NCBI GenBank assembly: GCA_910579275.1
Contig: CAJTTO010000001.1
Coordinates: 124,001-188,000 of the forward strand
Reading direction: 5' to 3'
Length of the DNA: 64,000 bases
From: an uncultured Lachnospiraceae bacterium
Lineage (GTDB): Bacteria; Bacillota; Clostridia; Lachnospirales; Lachnospiraceae
Made by a program: the position numbers and the translations under genes. Under the pieces are notes generated by a model. The model searched no databases and was not told the origin of the DNA. It was given only the letters and a program-made list of their open reading frames with translations. This document shows, one piece after another, positions 16,430 to 26,400 of the stretch (positions are counted from its first letter, which is position 1; every line of letters begins with the position of its first letter).

Positions 16430-18844
16430 ATGCAATATGGTTATTTTGATGATGAGAAAAGAGAGTATGTGATTACCAGACCCGATACACCTGCCCCATG
16501 GGCGAACTATCTTGGTTCCCCGGAATACGGAGCGGTGATTTCCAACAATGCAGGCGGTTACAGCTTTGCAAAATCGGGGGCAAACGGCAGGATTCTGCGT
16601 TACGTATTCAATGGATTTGACCAGCCGGGGCGCTATATTTACATACGTGACAACGACAGCAAGGATTATTGGTCGGCTTCATGGCAGCCTGTCGGCAAGG
16701 ATTTGGATTCCTACCGGAGTAAATGTTGCCATGGGACGGCATACACAAGGATGGAGGCAGATTACAGCGGCATTCATTCCGAGGTATGCTACTATGTGCC
16801 GCTTGGCAAGTCCTACGAGGTATGGCACATGAAAATAACAAACAACGCTGACATGGCAAGAAACCTCAACATCACTGGATACGCAGAGTTTACAAACAAC
16901 AATAACTATGAGCAGGATCAGGTCAACCTCCAGTATTCCCTGTTCATCACAAGAACCGCTTTTGAAAAGAACCGCATCCGCCAGACAATACACGGCAACC
17001 TGGACGGGCTTGAGGACGGAAAAGAGGTTGACCATAAACTTGCAATTGACCGCTTTTTTGGTCTGGCGGGTGCGAAGGTGGATTCCTACTGCGGCGACAG
17101 GGAGAAATTTATCGGACGCTATCATGGCTATGGAAATCCTGTAGGCGTTCTAAACGGAGATCTTGGCGGGGAATTAAGTTATAATGAAAACGGCTGCGGC
17201 GCGCTTGCCACGGCGCTGACACTTGCGGCAGGCGAGACGAGGGAAATCGCCTTTGTTTTGGGAATGAAGTACAATGACGAGGCGGACGGGATTCTGGAAA
17301 GCTATCAAAATCCATCGCAGACCTGCGCACAGGAGCTGGCGGAGCTTGTCACGTACTGGCATGAGAAGCTGTCCCATTTTCAGGTAAAAACGCCTAGTCC
17401 GGCATTTGACACAATGATAAATACATGGAATGCCTACAACTGCTTTATGACCTTTATCTGGTCGCGTGCTGCTTCCTTTATCTACTGCGGTCTCAGAAAC
17501 GGGTATGGCTATCGCGACACGGTGCAGGATATTCAGGGAATTATTCATCTGGCGCCGGAGATGGCGGTCGAGAAAATCCGCTTTATGCTCTCGGCGCAGG
17601 TTGACAACGGCGGCGGACTCCCGCTTGTGAAGTTTACACACAATCCCGGACACGAGGATACGCCGGATGATGCGTCCTATGTGCAGGAGACAGGACATCC
17701 TGCATACAGGGCGGACGACGCACTCTGGCTGTTTCCTACGGTTTACAAATACGTATCGGAATCGGGCAACATGGCATTTATGGACGAGGTAATTCCGTTT
17801 GCAAACAAGGGGGAAGGAACCGTGTATGAGCATTTAAAACGTGCGGTTGATTTCTCCATGAATCACTTGGGTTCCCATGGTCTTCCTGCAGGGCTTTATG
17901 CGGATTGGAACGACTGTTTACGACTGGGAAAGGAAGGGGAGTCTTCTTTCGTGGCGCTCCAGTACTATTATGCAATGACGATCCTTAGAAAATTCGCCGT
18001 GCACCAGAAAGATGATGCCTATATCGCATTCCTCGACGAAAAGCAAAAAGAGCTGGGAGAGCGCATTCAGAAGCTCTGTTGGAATGAGGACAGGTTTATC
18101 CGAGGGTTTACCGAGAGCGGCGAGGTCATTGGAACGCGCACGGACAAAGAGGCAAATATGTGGCTCAATCCCCAGAGCTGGGCGGTGATCAGCGGTCTTG
18201 CCACAGGCGGGCAGGCGGACAAGGCGCTTGACATGGTACATGAGCGGCTGAATACGGAATACGGCGTCGTACTGATGGATCCGCCGTATCATCTGGATGC
18301 TTTTGACGGGGCGCTTGCGGTAATCTACAACGCTGGCGTCAAGGAGAACTCCGGTATTTTCTCCCAGTCGCAGGGGTGGATTATTCTTGCGGAAGCGCTC
18401 TGCGGACATGGGGATCGTGCATTCCGTTATTTTGAGGAAAACGCGCCGTCTGCCCAGAATGACAGGGCAGAAATCCGTAAGCTGGAGCCGTATTGCTACG
18501 GACAGTTTACGGAAGGAAAGGCAAGCCCGCACTTTGGACGCTCACATGTGCACTGGCTGACAGGAACGGCGTCCACTGTCATGGTGGGATGCGTTGAGGG
18601 AATCCTCGGAATGCGTCCTGATTTTGACGGACTCAAAATTGCGCCTGCCATTCCGAGCGAATGGGACGGATTTGAGATTGACAAAGATTTTCGGGGTGTG
18701 CATCTTCACATCACGGTTAAAAATCCCGGTCATGTGGAATCGGGCTGCAAATCGCTGCGGGTAAACGGCAGGATGATGGAAGGAAATTACATTCCGGCAG
18801 AACTCCTTGCGAAAGAAAATGAAGTAGAACTTGTAATGTCATAA
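16430..18844 (+). CDS. GH94 family glycoside phosphorylase, cellobiose/chitobiose-phosphorylase-like
   Basis: 804 residues, cytoplasmic. The N-terminus (GYFDDEKREYVITRPDTPAP) and overall length match cellobiose and N,N'-diacetylchitobiose phosphorylases. The catalytic motif is YADWNDCLRLG with Asp492, the same number as the general acid recalled for Vibrio ChbP. LWLFPTVYKYV and SWAVISGLA are further family motifs. The product would be an alpha-sugar 1-phosphate plus the reducing-end sugar. Cellobiose is the likelier substrate here, because the locus otherwise points to beta-glucan, giving with the upstream gene a pair able to handle both 1,3 and 1,4 links; chitobiose cannot be excluded. ATG 16430 follows AGGAGA. 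It ends 69 bp from the convergent AraC gene. Confidence 0.8.
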   Translation: MQYGYFDDEKREYVITRPDTPAPWANYLGSPEYGAVISNNAGGYSFAKSGANGRILRYVFNGFDQPGRYIYIRDNDSKDYWSASWQPVGKDLDSYRSKCCHGTAYTRMEADYSGIHSEVCYYVPLGKSYEVWHMKITNNADMARNLNITGYAEFTNNNNYEQDQVNLQYSLFITRTAFEKNRIRQTIHGNLDGLEDGKEVDHKLAIDRFFGLAGAKVDSYCGDREKFIGRYHGYGNPVGVLNGDLGGELSYNENGCGALATALTLAAGETREIAFVLGMKYNDEADGILESYQNPSQTCAQELAELVTYWHEKLSHFQVKTPSPAFDTMINTWNAYNCFMTFIWSRAASFIYCGLRNGYGYRDTVQDIQGIIHLAPEMAVEKIRFMLSAQVDNGGGLPLVKFTHNPGHEDTPDDASYVQETGHPAYRADDALWLFPTVYKYVSESGNMAFMDEVIPFANKGEGTVYEHLKRAVDFSMNHLGSHGLPAGLYADWNDCLRLGKEGESSFVALQYYYAMTILRKFAVHQKDDAYIAFLDEKQKELGERIQKLCWNEDRFIRGFTESGEVIGTRTDKEANMWLNPQSWAVISGLATGGQADKALDMVHERLNTEYGVVLMDPPYHLDAFDGALAVIYNAGVKENSGIFSQSQGWIILAEALCGHGDRAFRYFEENAPSAQNDRAEIRKLEPYCYGQFTEGKASPHFGRSHVHWLTGTASTVMVGCVEGILGMRPDFDGLKIAPAIPSEWDGFEIDKDFRGVHLHITVKNPGHVESGCKSLRVNGRMMEGNYIPAELLAKENEVELVMS

Positions 18845-18913
18845 ATTATTTTATGCGCACGGACGCGGAAAGGAAATAGGCAGCTAAAGCGGTTCGCGTC
18901 CGGAGCGCAGCGT

Positions 18914-19657
18914 TCACCATGTCTGGTGATAATGGCGGTCGCGGTATTTTTTGGGTGTAAGCCCGACGTATTTTTCAAAGGTCTGGATAAAATGGCTCTG
19001 CGAGGAGAACGCAAGGTAGTTGGCAATGTCGATCAGGCTGTAGTCGGAGTATTTGAGAAGGTTTTCCGCCTTCTCTATTTTTTTCTCGCGGATGTAATCA
19101 CTGATGGAAATGCCAAGATTCTGCTTGAACAGGCGTGACAGGTAGCTCGGTGACAGCGCTGTGTAATCGGCAAGCTCATTGATGGTTGTGCGCTCGTTAA
19201 TATGGCTGTAGATATAGTCAATACACTGCACAATCGGTTTTGAGATGATGGCATTTTTTTGAAGTACAAGCATTTTTCCGGTGAAATCGAGCACCATGTC
19301 CTGATGCAGTTCGGCGATTCCCTTAATGGTGGGGCACGAATCCATCTTTAAAATGTAGAAGTCGCTGAGCCGGTAAGCCTGTTCTAATTCAAGTCCGCCC
19401 TCGACGCAGTGCCGTGTGAGGAGAGCGGCAGTGACAACAAAATGATATTTTAGATTGGTCAGCGCATTTTTGGACAGTACGCCCATCCCCTCCGGGTTGG
19501 TGAAATCTCCCTGATTCAGATTTTTTCTGACAAATTCCATGTCACCGTTCTTGACAGCGGAATAAAAGGAATATTCTTCCTCCATCGAGCGGTGGCAGAC
19601 TTCCGATTCGCTGTCGGACAATTCGTGCGAGTACCATTCGTTTCTTAAATTGTTCAT
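18914..19657 (-). CDS. AraC family transcriptional regulator
   Basis: 247 residues. Residues 140-240 form a double helix-turn-helix AraC domain: YIYSHINERTTINELADYTALSPSYLSRLFK then SLIDIANYLAFSSQSHFIQTF and the signature GLTPKKYRDRHY. The N-terminal part, with NALTNLKYHFVVTAALLTRHCVEGG, resembles the region found in YesN-like response regulators but there is no receiver domain. It is divergent from the sugar ABC operon (19824) and convergent with the GH94 genes, so it is the likely activator of the beta-glucan locus. GGGAGG lies upstream of its ATG. A near-perfect palindrome GTACA-G-TGTAC (19660-19670) lies between RBS and start codon. Confidence 0.87.
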   Translation of the reverse strand: MNNLRNEWYSHELSDSESEVCHRSMEEEYSFYSAVKNGDMEFVRKNLNQGDFTNPEGMGVLSKNALTNLKYHFVVTAALLTRHCVEGGLELEQAYRLSDFYILKMDSCPTIKGIAELHQDMVLDFTGKMLVLQKNAIISKPIVQCIDYIYSHINERTTINELADYTALSPSYLSRLFKQNLGISISDYIREKKIEKAENLLKYSDYSLIDIANYLAFSSQSHFIQTFEKYVGLTPKKYRDRHYHQTW

Positions 19658-19823
19658 TTGTACAGTGTACCTCCCGAAAATAGTTTAACTTTTTTAAAAT
19701 TATGTCATGATTTTGATATTTTTGCAACTGATTTTATATAAGAAATGTTGCAGGAATACTATAATCTATATTGTAAAGCAGAGAACAAAACATAAAAAAT
19801 ATAATAACAGGGAGGATTTCAAA
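19658..19823 (+). promoter_or_regulatory. Divergent intergenic region: promoter(s) of the beta-glucan ABC operon
   Basis: A consensus -10 TATAAT lies at 19760-19765 with no recognisable -35 at 16-18 bp, the pattern expected for an activator-dependent promoter and consistent with the adjacent AraC gene. A second candidate is TTGATA (19713-19718), 16 bp, TATATA (19735-19740). The RBS GGGAGG (19810-19815) is followed by ATG 19824. Confidence 0.5.
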
Positions 19824-21359
19824 ATGAAGAAAAAAATCGTAAGCAGTCTTTTGGCAGTATCAATGTTGGCGGCGACACTCGCAGGATGTGGCGGAAGCGA
19901 CGGTGCATCTAATAGCACATCGGACGCACCGGCCAGCAATACATCCGATACTTCAGCAGGCAATACGGCAGATGCTCCGGCAGACAATACGGCAGATGCT
20001 CCGGCAGACAATACGGCAGATGCTCCGGCAGACAATACGGCAGATGCTCCGGCGGATGCACTGGCAGAGACAGACAATGCCGCGCCGGAAGGACAGGTAA
20101 TTAACATCTACAGCTTCAATGACGAGCTGCGCACCCGCATCACGGCAGTTTACCCGGAAATTGAGAGCACATCTGCGGATGGTACGTCATCCACGTTAAA
20201 GGATGGTACGGAAATCCGCTGGATTATCAATCCGAATCAGGACGGCGTTTATCAGGATAAGCTTGACGAAGCACTTGGAAACCAGCTGACGGCGCCGGAC
20301 AATGATAAGGTTGATATTTTTGCAGCCGAGATGGACTACGTTGTAAAGTATACGGATGCAGATATTGATGCCGCGATGACGCTTGAGTCGCTGGGAATCA
20401 ATCCGGACACGGATTTGGCAGACCAGTTTGACTTTACAAAGACAGTTGCCAGCGACCAGAACGGCGTGATGAGGGCGTCCACATGGCAGGCATGTCCGGG
20501 CGTATTGGTTTACCGCCGCGATATTGCAAAAGAAGTCTTTGGCACGGATGATCCGGTGGAGATTGGTAAGAAGACCAAGGACTGGGATGCCATGAAGGCA
20601 ACAGCGGAGGAACTTAAGGCAAAGGGCTATTATGCGCTCTCAAGCTATGCAGATACATTCCGTACATACAGCAACAGCATGTCAGAGGCATGGGTTGCGC
20701 CAGGTGAGACAGTTGTGAAGGTTGACCAGAAGCTGATGGACTGGGTAGTCGATTCCAAGGAATGGAAGAATGCAGGATATTTCGATCCCGCAGTGAAGGG
20801 ACAGTGGAATGCTGACTGGTTTACGGCGATGAGTTCTAGCTCAAAGGTATTCGCGTTCCTGTTTCCGGCATGGGGAATTGACACACAGCTGAAACCCAAC
20901 TGGGATGGCGCAGACGGTTCTTGGGCGGTTACAAATGCACCATTATCATACAATTGGGGCGGCACTTTTGTTCTTGCGGCAGAAGGAACGGATAATCCGT
21001 CACATGTAAAGGATATCCTTCTTGCACTGACGGCTGACACCGACAACCTGACAGAGATTTCGAAAAAGTATGCTGATTTTACAAACGCAAAATCCGTTAT
21101 GGAAGCAGCAGCGACAGACAGCTCATTTGCATCTGATTTCCTTGGCGGACAGAATCCGTATACATACTTTACACCGGGTGCGGACACAATCCAGATGGCT
21201 CCCCTGTCAGCGTATGACCAAGGCTGCGTGGAACTGTTTCAGAACGCATTTGGCGACTATCTGCAGGATCAGATTGATTTTGACAAGGCAAAGGCAAACT
21301 TTGAGACAGCAATTATGGAGCGCTATCCTGAAATTACAGCGGTTCAATGGCCGGAATAA
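19824..21359 (+). CDS. Sugar ABC transporter substrate-binding lipoprotein
   Basis: 511 residues. A lipoprotein signal peptide ends in the lipobox LAGC (Cys22), then a low-complexity Ala/Asp/Thr linker (residues 30-90) with a 24-nt tandem repeat, then a CUT1-type solute-binding domain (QVINIYSFNDELRTRI onward). The C-terminal segment YLQDQIDFDKAKANFE fits the family. It is anchored outside the membrane and would bind an oligosaccharide, by context a beta-gluco-oligosaccharide. The frame runs back to 19707, but ATG 19824 follows GGGAGG and gives a proper signal peptide. Two permease genes follow; no ATPase is present, so a shared MsmX/MsiK-type ATPase elsewhere is expected. Confidence 0.9.
   Translation: MKKKIVSSLLAVSMLAATLAGCGGSDGASNSTSDAPASNTSDTSAGNTADAPADNTADAPADNTADAPADNTADAPADALAETDNAAPEGQVINIYSFNDELRTRITAVYPEIESTSADGTSSTLKDGTEIRWIINPNQDGVYQDKLDEALGNQLTAPDNDKVDIFAAEMDYVVKYTDADIDAAMTLESLGINPDTDLADQFDFTKTVASDQNGVMRASTWQACPGVLVYRRDIAKEVFGTDDPVEIGKKTKDWDAMKATAEELKAKGYYALSSYADTFRTYSNSMSEAWVAPGETVVKVDQKLMDWVVDSKEWKNAGYFDPAVKGQWNADWFTAMSSSSKVFAFLFPAWGIDTQLKPNWDGADGSWAVTNAPLSYNWGGTFVLAAEGTDNPSHVKDILLALTADTDNLTEISKKYADFTNAKSVMEAAATDSSFASDFLGGQNPYTYFTPGADTIQMAPLSAYDQGCVELFQNAFGDYLQDQIDFDKAKANFETAIMERYPEITAVQWPE
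19961..20056 (+). repeat. 24-bp tandem repeat in the lipoprotein linker
   Basis: Four tandem copies of a 24-bp unit (the last with one change) encode NTADAPAD repeats just after the lipid anchor. This is a length-variable spacer lifting the binding domain off the membrane or through the wall; copy number is likely to vary between strains by slippage. Confidence 0.85.
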
Positions 21360-21444
21360 GATAGTCGGACAAAGGAACATCATAAAACCATTGGCTGCGG
21401 TGCATAAGTGCACCGCAGTATTAGAAAGAGGGGAATGGTAGCTT

Positions 21445-22395
21445 ATGAAACAAAAACGCAAAAAGGTAAACTATTCAAAATGGGGATATATTTTTATTCT
21501 TCCATTTTTTCTCAGTTTCTTTATTTTTTCACTGATTCCGTTGGTGGATACAATCCGGTACAGTTTTTTTGAGTATTTTCGTTCGGGTCTCAAACAAATC
21601 GGCCCGAATTTTATCGGAATGGACAATTATGTCAGTCTGCTGAAATCAGATATGCTCAAGTATGCGGGCAATACCCTGATTCTGTGGCTCATCGGTTTTG
21701 TCCCGCAGATTGTTATCGCACTGCTGCTCGCCTCATGGTTTGTGGATGCGCGGCTCAAAATCCGAGGACAGCAGTTTTTCAAGGTCGTCATTTACCTGCC
21801 AAACTTAATTATGGCATCTGCATTTGCGATGTTGTTCTTTACCTTGTTTTCGAACAAGGGTCCCATTAACTCCATTTTGCTGTCGATGGGAATGATTGAC
21901 AGCCCGATTGACTTTATGGGCACTGTGTTTGGAACAAGGACTTTGGTCGGTGTGATGAACTTCCTGATGTGGTTCGGAAATACGACAATCATGCTGATGG
22001 CGGCTATCATGGGCATCAGCCCTGATATCTTTGAGGCATCGGAAATAGACGGCTGCAACAGCATACAGCGGTTTTTCCGCATAACCCTTCCGCTCATTCG
22101 TCCGATTCTTGCCTATACACTGATTACATCTATTATCGGCGGTCTCCAGATGTTTGATGTGCCACAGATTCTGACAAACGGTCAGGGAAGTCCGGACCGC
22201 ACATCGACAACGCTGATTATGTTCCTCAACAACCACTTAAAGAGCAAGAACTACGGTATGGCGGGCGCCCTGTCTGTCTATCTGTTCATTGTGAGCGGCA
22301 TTTTGTGCTTTATCGTATACCGGATAACAAATGATGAGGATCCGGACGGCTCAAAGGCAGCGGCAAAAAAGAGAAAAAAGGCGGAAAGGAGATAA
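21445..22395 (+). CDS. Sugar ABC transporter permease (MalF/UgpA type)
   Basis: 316 residues with six predicted membrane helices, beginning YIFILPFFLSFFIFSLIPLV. The ATPase-coupling EAA loop is EASEIDGCNSIQRFFRITLP. The lysine-rich C-terminus (KAAAKKRKKAERR) faces the cytoplasm. It pairs with the next gene to form the channel for the substrate carried by the lipoprotein at 19824; the three are spaced as one operon. RBS GAGGGGAA precedes ATG 21445. Confidence 0.9.
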   Translation: MKQKRKKVNYSKWGYIFILPFFLSFFIFSLIPLVDTIRYSFFEYFRSGLKQIGPNFIGMDNYVSLLKSDMLKYAGNTLILWLIGFVPQIVIALLLASWFVDARLKIRGQQFFKVVIYLPNLIMASAFAMLFFTLFSNKGPINSILLSMGMIDSPIDFMGTVFGTRTLVGVMNFLMWFGNTTIMLMAAIMGISPDIFEASEIDGCNSIQRFFRITLPLIRPILAYTLITSIIGGLQMFDVPQILTNGQGSPDRTSTTLIMFLNNHLKSKNYGMAGALSVYLFIVSGILCFIVYRITNDEDPDGSKAAAKKRKKAERR

Positions 22396-22399
22396 GATT

Positions 22400-23245
22400 A
22401 TGAAATCAAAAGGATACAATGGCTTTCGCACGGTTTTCGCACATGTATTGCTTGTGATACTGTCGTTCATGTGCTTGTTTTTCTTCTATATCCTGCTTGT
22501 CAATTCGACACGCTCCCATGCGGATTTGCAGAAAGGCTTTTCTGCACTGCCCGGAGGACATTTGCTGGAGAACTTTAAAAACGTAACAAACGACGGAACC
22601 TTTCCGATGGTGCGCGGTATCATAAACAGCCTGATTGTTTCGACCTGTTCGGCGGCAATCTGCACTTATTTTTCGGCGCTGACGGCATATGGACTCTATG
22701 CGTATGACTTTAAGCTAAAGAAAGTGGCATTTACATTCATCATGGCAATCCTTGTGATGCCGACGCAGGTTACGGCAATGGGTTTTTTGCGTCTGGTGAC
22801 CAATATGGGTATGTATGATTCCCTGCTTCCGCTGATTATTCCGTCAATCGCGTCGCCGTCCGTATTTTATTTTATGTACAGTTATTTGCAGTCATCGCTT
22901 CCGCTTTCTTTGGTCGAGGCAGCCAGAATTGACGGTTCGAAGGAGTTTCGCACCTTCAACCAGATTGTCCTTCCGATTATGAAACCGGCGATGGCAGTAC
23001 AGGCAATCTTTACGTTTGTTGGGTCATGGAACAATTATTTTGTTCCTGCCCTGATTATCCAGTCAAAGGATAAGATGACAGTACCGATTCTGATTGCGCT
23101 CCTTCGAGGAGCAGACTATATGAACCGCGATATGGGAAAAATATACATGATGATTATGATTGCAATCGTTCCGATTATCTTTGTATATCTGCTCCTCTCG
23201 AAATATATTATCGCAGGTGTGACGCTGGGCGGTGTCAAAGGGTAA
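22400..23245 (+). CDS. Sugar ABC transporter permease (MalG/UgpE type)
   Basis: 281 residues, six predicted helices, with the EAA loop VEAARIDGSKEFRTFNQIVLP and the typical MalG-type end IAGVTLGGVKG. ATG 22400 lies 4 bp after the previous stop codon and 8 bp after AAGGAGA, so the two permeases are translationally coupled. The upstream frame to 22331 is only overlap with the previous gene. A terminator follows. Confidence 0.9.
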   Translation: MKSKGYNGFRTVFAHVLLVILSFMCLFFFYILLVNSTRSHADLQKGFSALPGGHLLENFKNVTNDGTFPMVRGIINSLIVSTCSAAICTYFSALTAYGLYAYDFKLKKVAFTFIMAILVMPTQVTAMGFLRLVTNMGMYDSLLPLIIPSIASPSVFYFMYSYLQSSLPLSLVEAARIDGSKEFRTFNQIVLPIMKPAMAVQAIFTFVGSWNNYFVPALIIQSKDKMTVPILIALLRGADYMNRDMGKIYMMIMIAIVPIIFVYLLLSKYIIAGVTLGGVKG

Positions 23246-23283
23246 ATAAATCGAAATATGCAGTATGGACATAAATAAGGATG

Positions 23284-23312
23284 CCCCAATAGCATTGGCT
23301 GTTGGGGTTTCT
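23284..23312 (+). terminator. Rho-independent terminator after the ABC permeases
   Basis: 10-bp stem (23284-23293 with 23298-23307, one G-U pair), 4-nt loop, T-rich tail. It separates the transporter operon from the GH16 gene, which may therefore have its own promoter or depend on readthrough. Confidence 0.75.
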
Positions 23313-23400
23313 TTCAAAATAAAAAGAGACAGGGGGGGAGGCATGATAGTTTTTAACGGTATTTTGTAAGATTGAAAATCAATAAGAAAGGAAGATGCGG

Positions 23401-26400
23401 ATGAAAAAGAAAGTACATAGGTCAATAAAAGCATTGATTCTGGCAGTTATGCTGACATTTTTTGCAGGAAGTATTGCTGTTTCGGCGGAAAATATTTTCT
23501 CCATCAATTTTGACAGCTATACAATAAATGTCGGGGACGAGGATAAGCTGGAGCTCCGGATTGAAAATCTGCCGGAAAATAAGAAAACAAAGTGGGTTTC
23601 ATGGAATGAAAATGTGGCAGTAGTAGATCAGGAGGGAGAAACCGGTGTCGTGACAGCAGTTCGAAAAGGAAAGGCAGTGATCTCATCAGGAGTCGGTTTT
23701 CCGCGTGAGACATGTGTTGTCACAGTAGTGGATCCAAGCATTAAACTGAACAAAACAGCCGCGACAATTTATTGTGCACCTGCTGAAAGCGGGAATACAA
23801 ACGAATTTGGCGGAAAAACAGTCCAGCTAAAAGCAAGTGTAAAGGGCGCTGACAAGGCGGTGAAGTGGAGCAGCAGCGACACGAAGACTGCCATTGTGAA
23901 CCAAAACGGTCTTGTGACCGCAAAAGGCAGGGGAAATGCAGTGATTACTGCGTCTGCAAACGGGCTGGAAGCAAAATGTGCAATTGCGGTGAAAGAGACA
24001 GACATTACGCTGAATACGAGCGTTATTCGTCTGAGCACAAAAGGAGCAGGAAGCGCGGTAAAGCTTGTGCCGGATGTTGTGGGTGCGAACAAAAAAATAA
24101 CATGGAAAAGCAATAATACAAAGGTTGCGACAGTCAGCGGCGGCAGGGTAACCGGAAAGAAGACAGGAATAACATGGGTTACGGCTTCGGCAAACGGCGT
24201 GCAGAAAGGATGCCTTGTCATCGTGGAAGAAGGGCTGGTTTCCATTGATGAGGAACAGGTACGGCTCTATGCGACAGGCACTGTTTCCGATACCATGAAG
24301 TATGAGACAAAGCAGCTGAAAACAAATGCTGCCAAAACGGATGTCGTGCAATGGAGCAGCAGTGATGAGAACATTGCCGTTGTCCAAAACGGACTGGTTA
24401 CGGCAAAGGGGATAGGAACCGCAGTGATAACCGCAGCGTGCAATGGAAAAGAAGACACCTGCAGGGTGGAAGTGGTTGGCACGTCTACGGATATCAAAGA
24501 GAATGTTGTTCATTTGAAGACGAAGGGAGCGTCCAAGACATATACCGTTGATTTCAGTGTGACAGGGCGGAAAAATACGGTCAAATGGTCAAGCTCGGAT
24601 TCAAAGGTGGCTTCGGTGAGCAAGGGAAAAATTACGGCAAAAAAGGCAGGGACAGCAACGATTACCGCAGAGGCAAACGGTGTCACCGATACCGTAAAGG
24701 TAACCGTGAAAGCGTTTGAGCCGACAATAACCCTGAATCAGAGCGAGTACACGCTCTACACAAAGGGAAAAGGAAACACGGTCACATTGAAGGCTGTAGT
24801 CGACGGCGCAGACAAAAAGCCTGTATGGAACAGCAGTAATAAAAATGTGGCAGTTGTGTCGGATAAGGGAAAAGTAACAATACCTTCGGGTAAGGATGCG
24901 GTTGCGGGGAGAACGCTGATTACTGCCACTGCAAACGGTGTGACGGCAAAATGCTGGATTCGGGTAAAGGAGACAAAAGTCGTTCCGGAAAAGAATTATT
25001 ACTTGCTGCATACCGGAAAGAAAGATAGAATAGATGTGGATGTTGTCGGTGCAGCTCAGTCTGTCAAGTATAAGTCATCAGACACAAAGGTAGTCGCAGT
25101 GGACAGCAAGGGAAATATCACGGGCAAAAAGAACGGCACGGCATACATCGAAGTGAAGGCAAATAATGTAACCGCAAAGTGCCAGGTGACAGTAACAGAC
25201 TGTACGGAACATGAGTGGGATCCAGTGGCAGAATCAGACAGGGAAAAGGATGACAGGGAAGCATCTTGCGAAGAAAGCGGTCTGACGACATCTGTCTGCA
25301 AGAAGTGCGGTGGTAAGCAGCAGCAAGTTATACCGCCGCTCGGGCATAAATTTGGGAGGTGGACTGTGGAAGTGAAGGCGACAGGGAATGCGGCAGGTCT
25401 GGAAAAACAGGTGTGCGGCAGATGCGGCGCGGAGAATACCAGAAGCATTCCCATCAAGAACAAGCCGGAAACGGTAGACGCATATAAGCTTGTGTGGGAA
25501 GATGACTTTAATGGTGACAAGCTGGATACCAGCGTCTGGAATTATGAACTCCATGAGCCCGGCTGGGTGAATGCAGAGCTGCAGGAGTATGTCGATTCGG
25601 ATAAAAACACATATGTAAAAGACGGAAAGCTCTACATTCAGGCGCTCAAGGAAGTGAAAGACGGCAAGGCATACTATACGTCAGGAAGAATCAACACAAA
25701 AGGAAAGAAAAATTACCAGTACGGCAGATTTGAAGTAAGTGCAAAAGTTCCAAGCGGCAAGGGATTTTTACCCGCTTTCTGGATGATGCCGGAGGACGAA
25801 AGCTACTATGGGCAGTGGCCAAAGTGCGGAGAAATCGACGTGATGGAGGTTCATGGAAGCGCGCTTTCCACGACATACGGAACGCTTCATTTCGGGGAAC
25901 CGCATACACAGAAACAGGGCAGCTATACACTGCCGGCGGGAGAGGAGAATTTCGGGGAATCATTCCACGTATTCGCCTGCGAATGGGATCCGGGTGAGTT
26001 TCGCTTTTATGTGGATGACGTGCTGTTTTATACAGTGAATGACTGGTTTACACAAAAACCGGGATTCGGGAAAGTCGCGTATCCCGCACCATATGACCAG
26101 CCGTTTTACATGATATTGAATCTGGCTGTCGGCGGCAGCTGGGTAGGTTATCCGGACGATAATGATGTGTTTGGGGAAAACGCCCAGTTTGTCATAGACT
26201 ATGTCCGGGTATATCAGAAAGACAGTTATGACATGGATGTTGACAAGCCGGAAAACGAGGTGATACTCCGAGATCCGGATGAGACCGGAAACTATATAAT
26301 CAATGGCGATTTTGCGGAAGCGGAAGACTTGACGCAGGAAGACGCGAACTGGCAGCTGCTTCTTGCCAACGGCGGAGATGCCACGGCGGAGATTTCCGAA

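Noticed and set aside
19961..20056. Possible CRISPR-like array
   Set aside because: The repeat is tandem with no spacers and encodes an in-frame linker.
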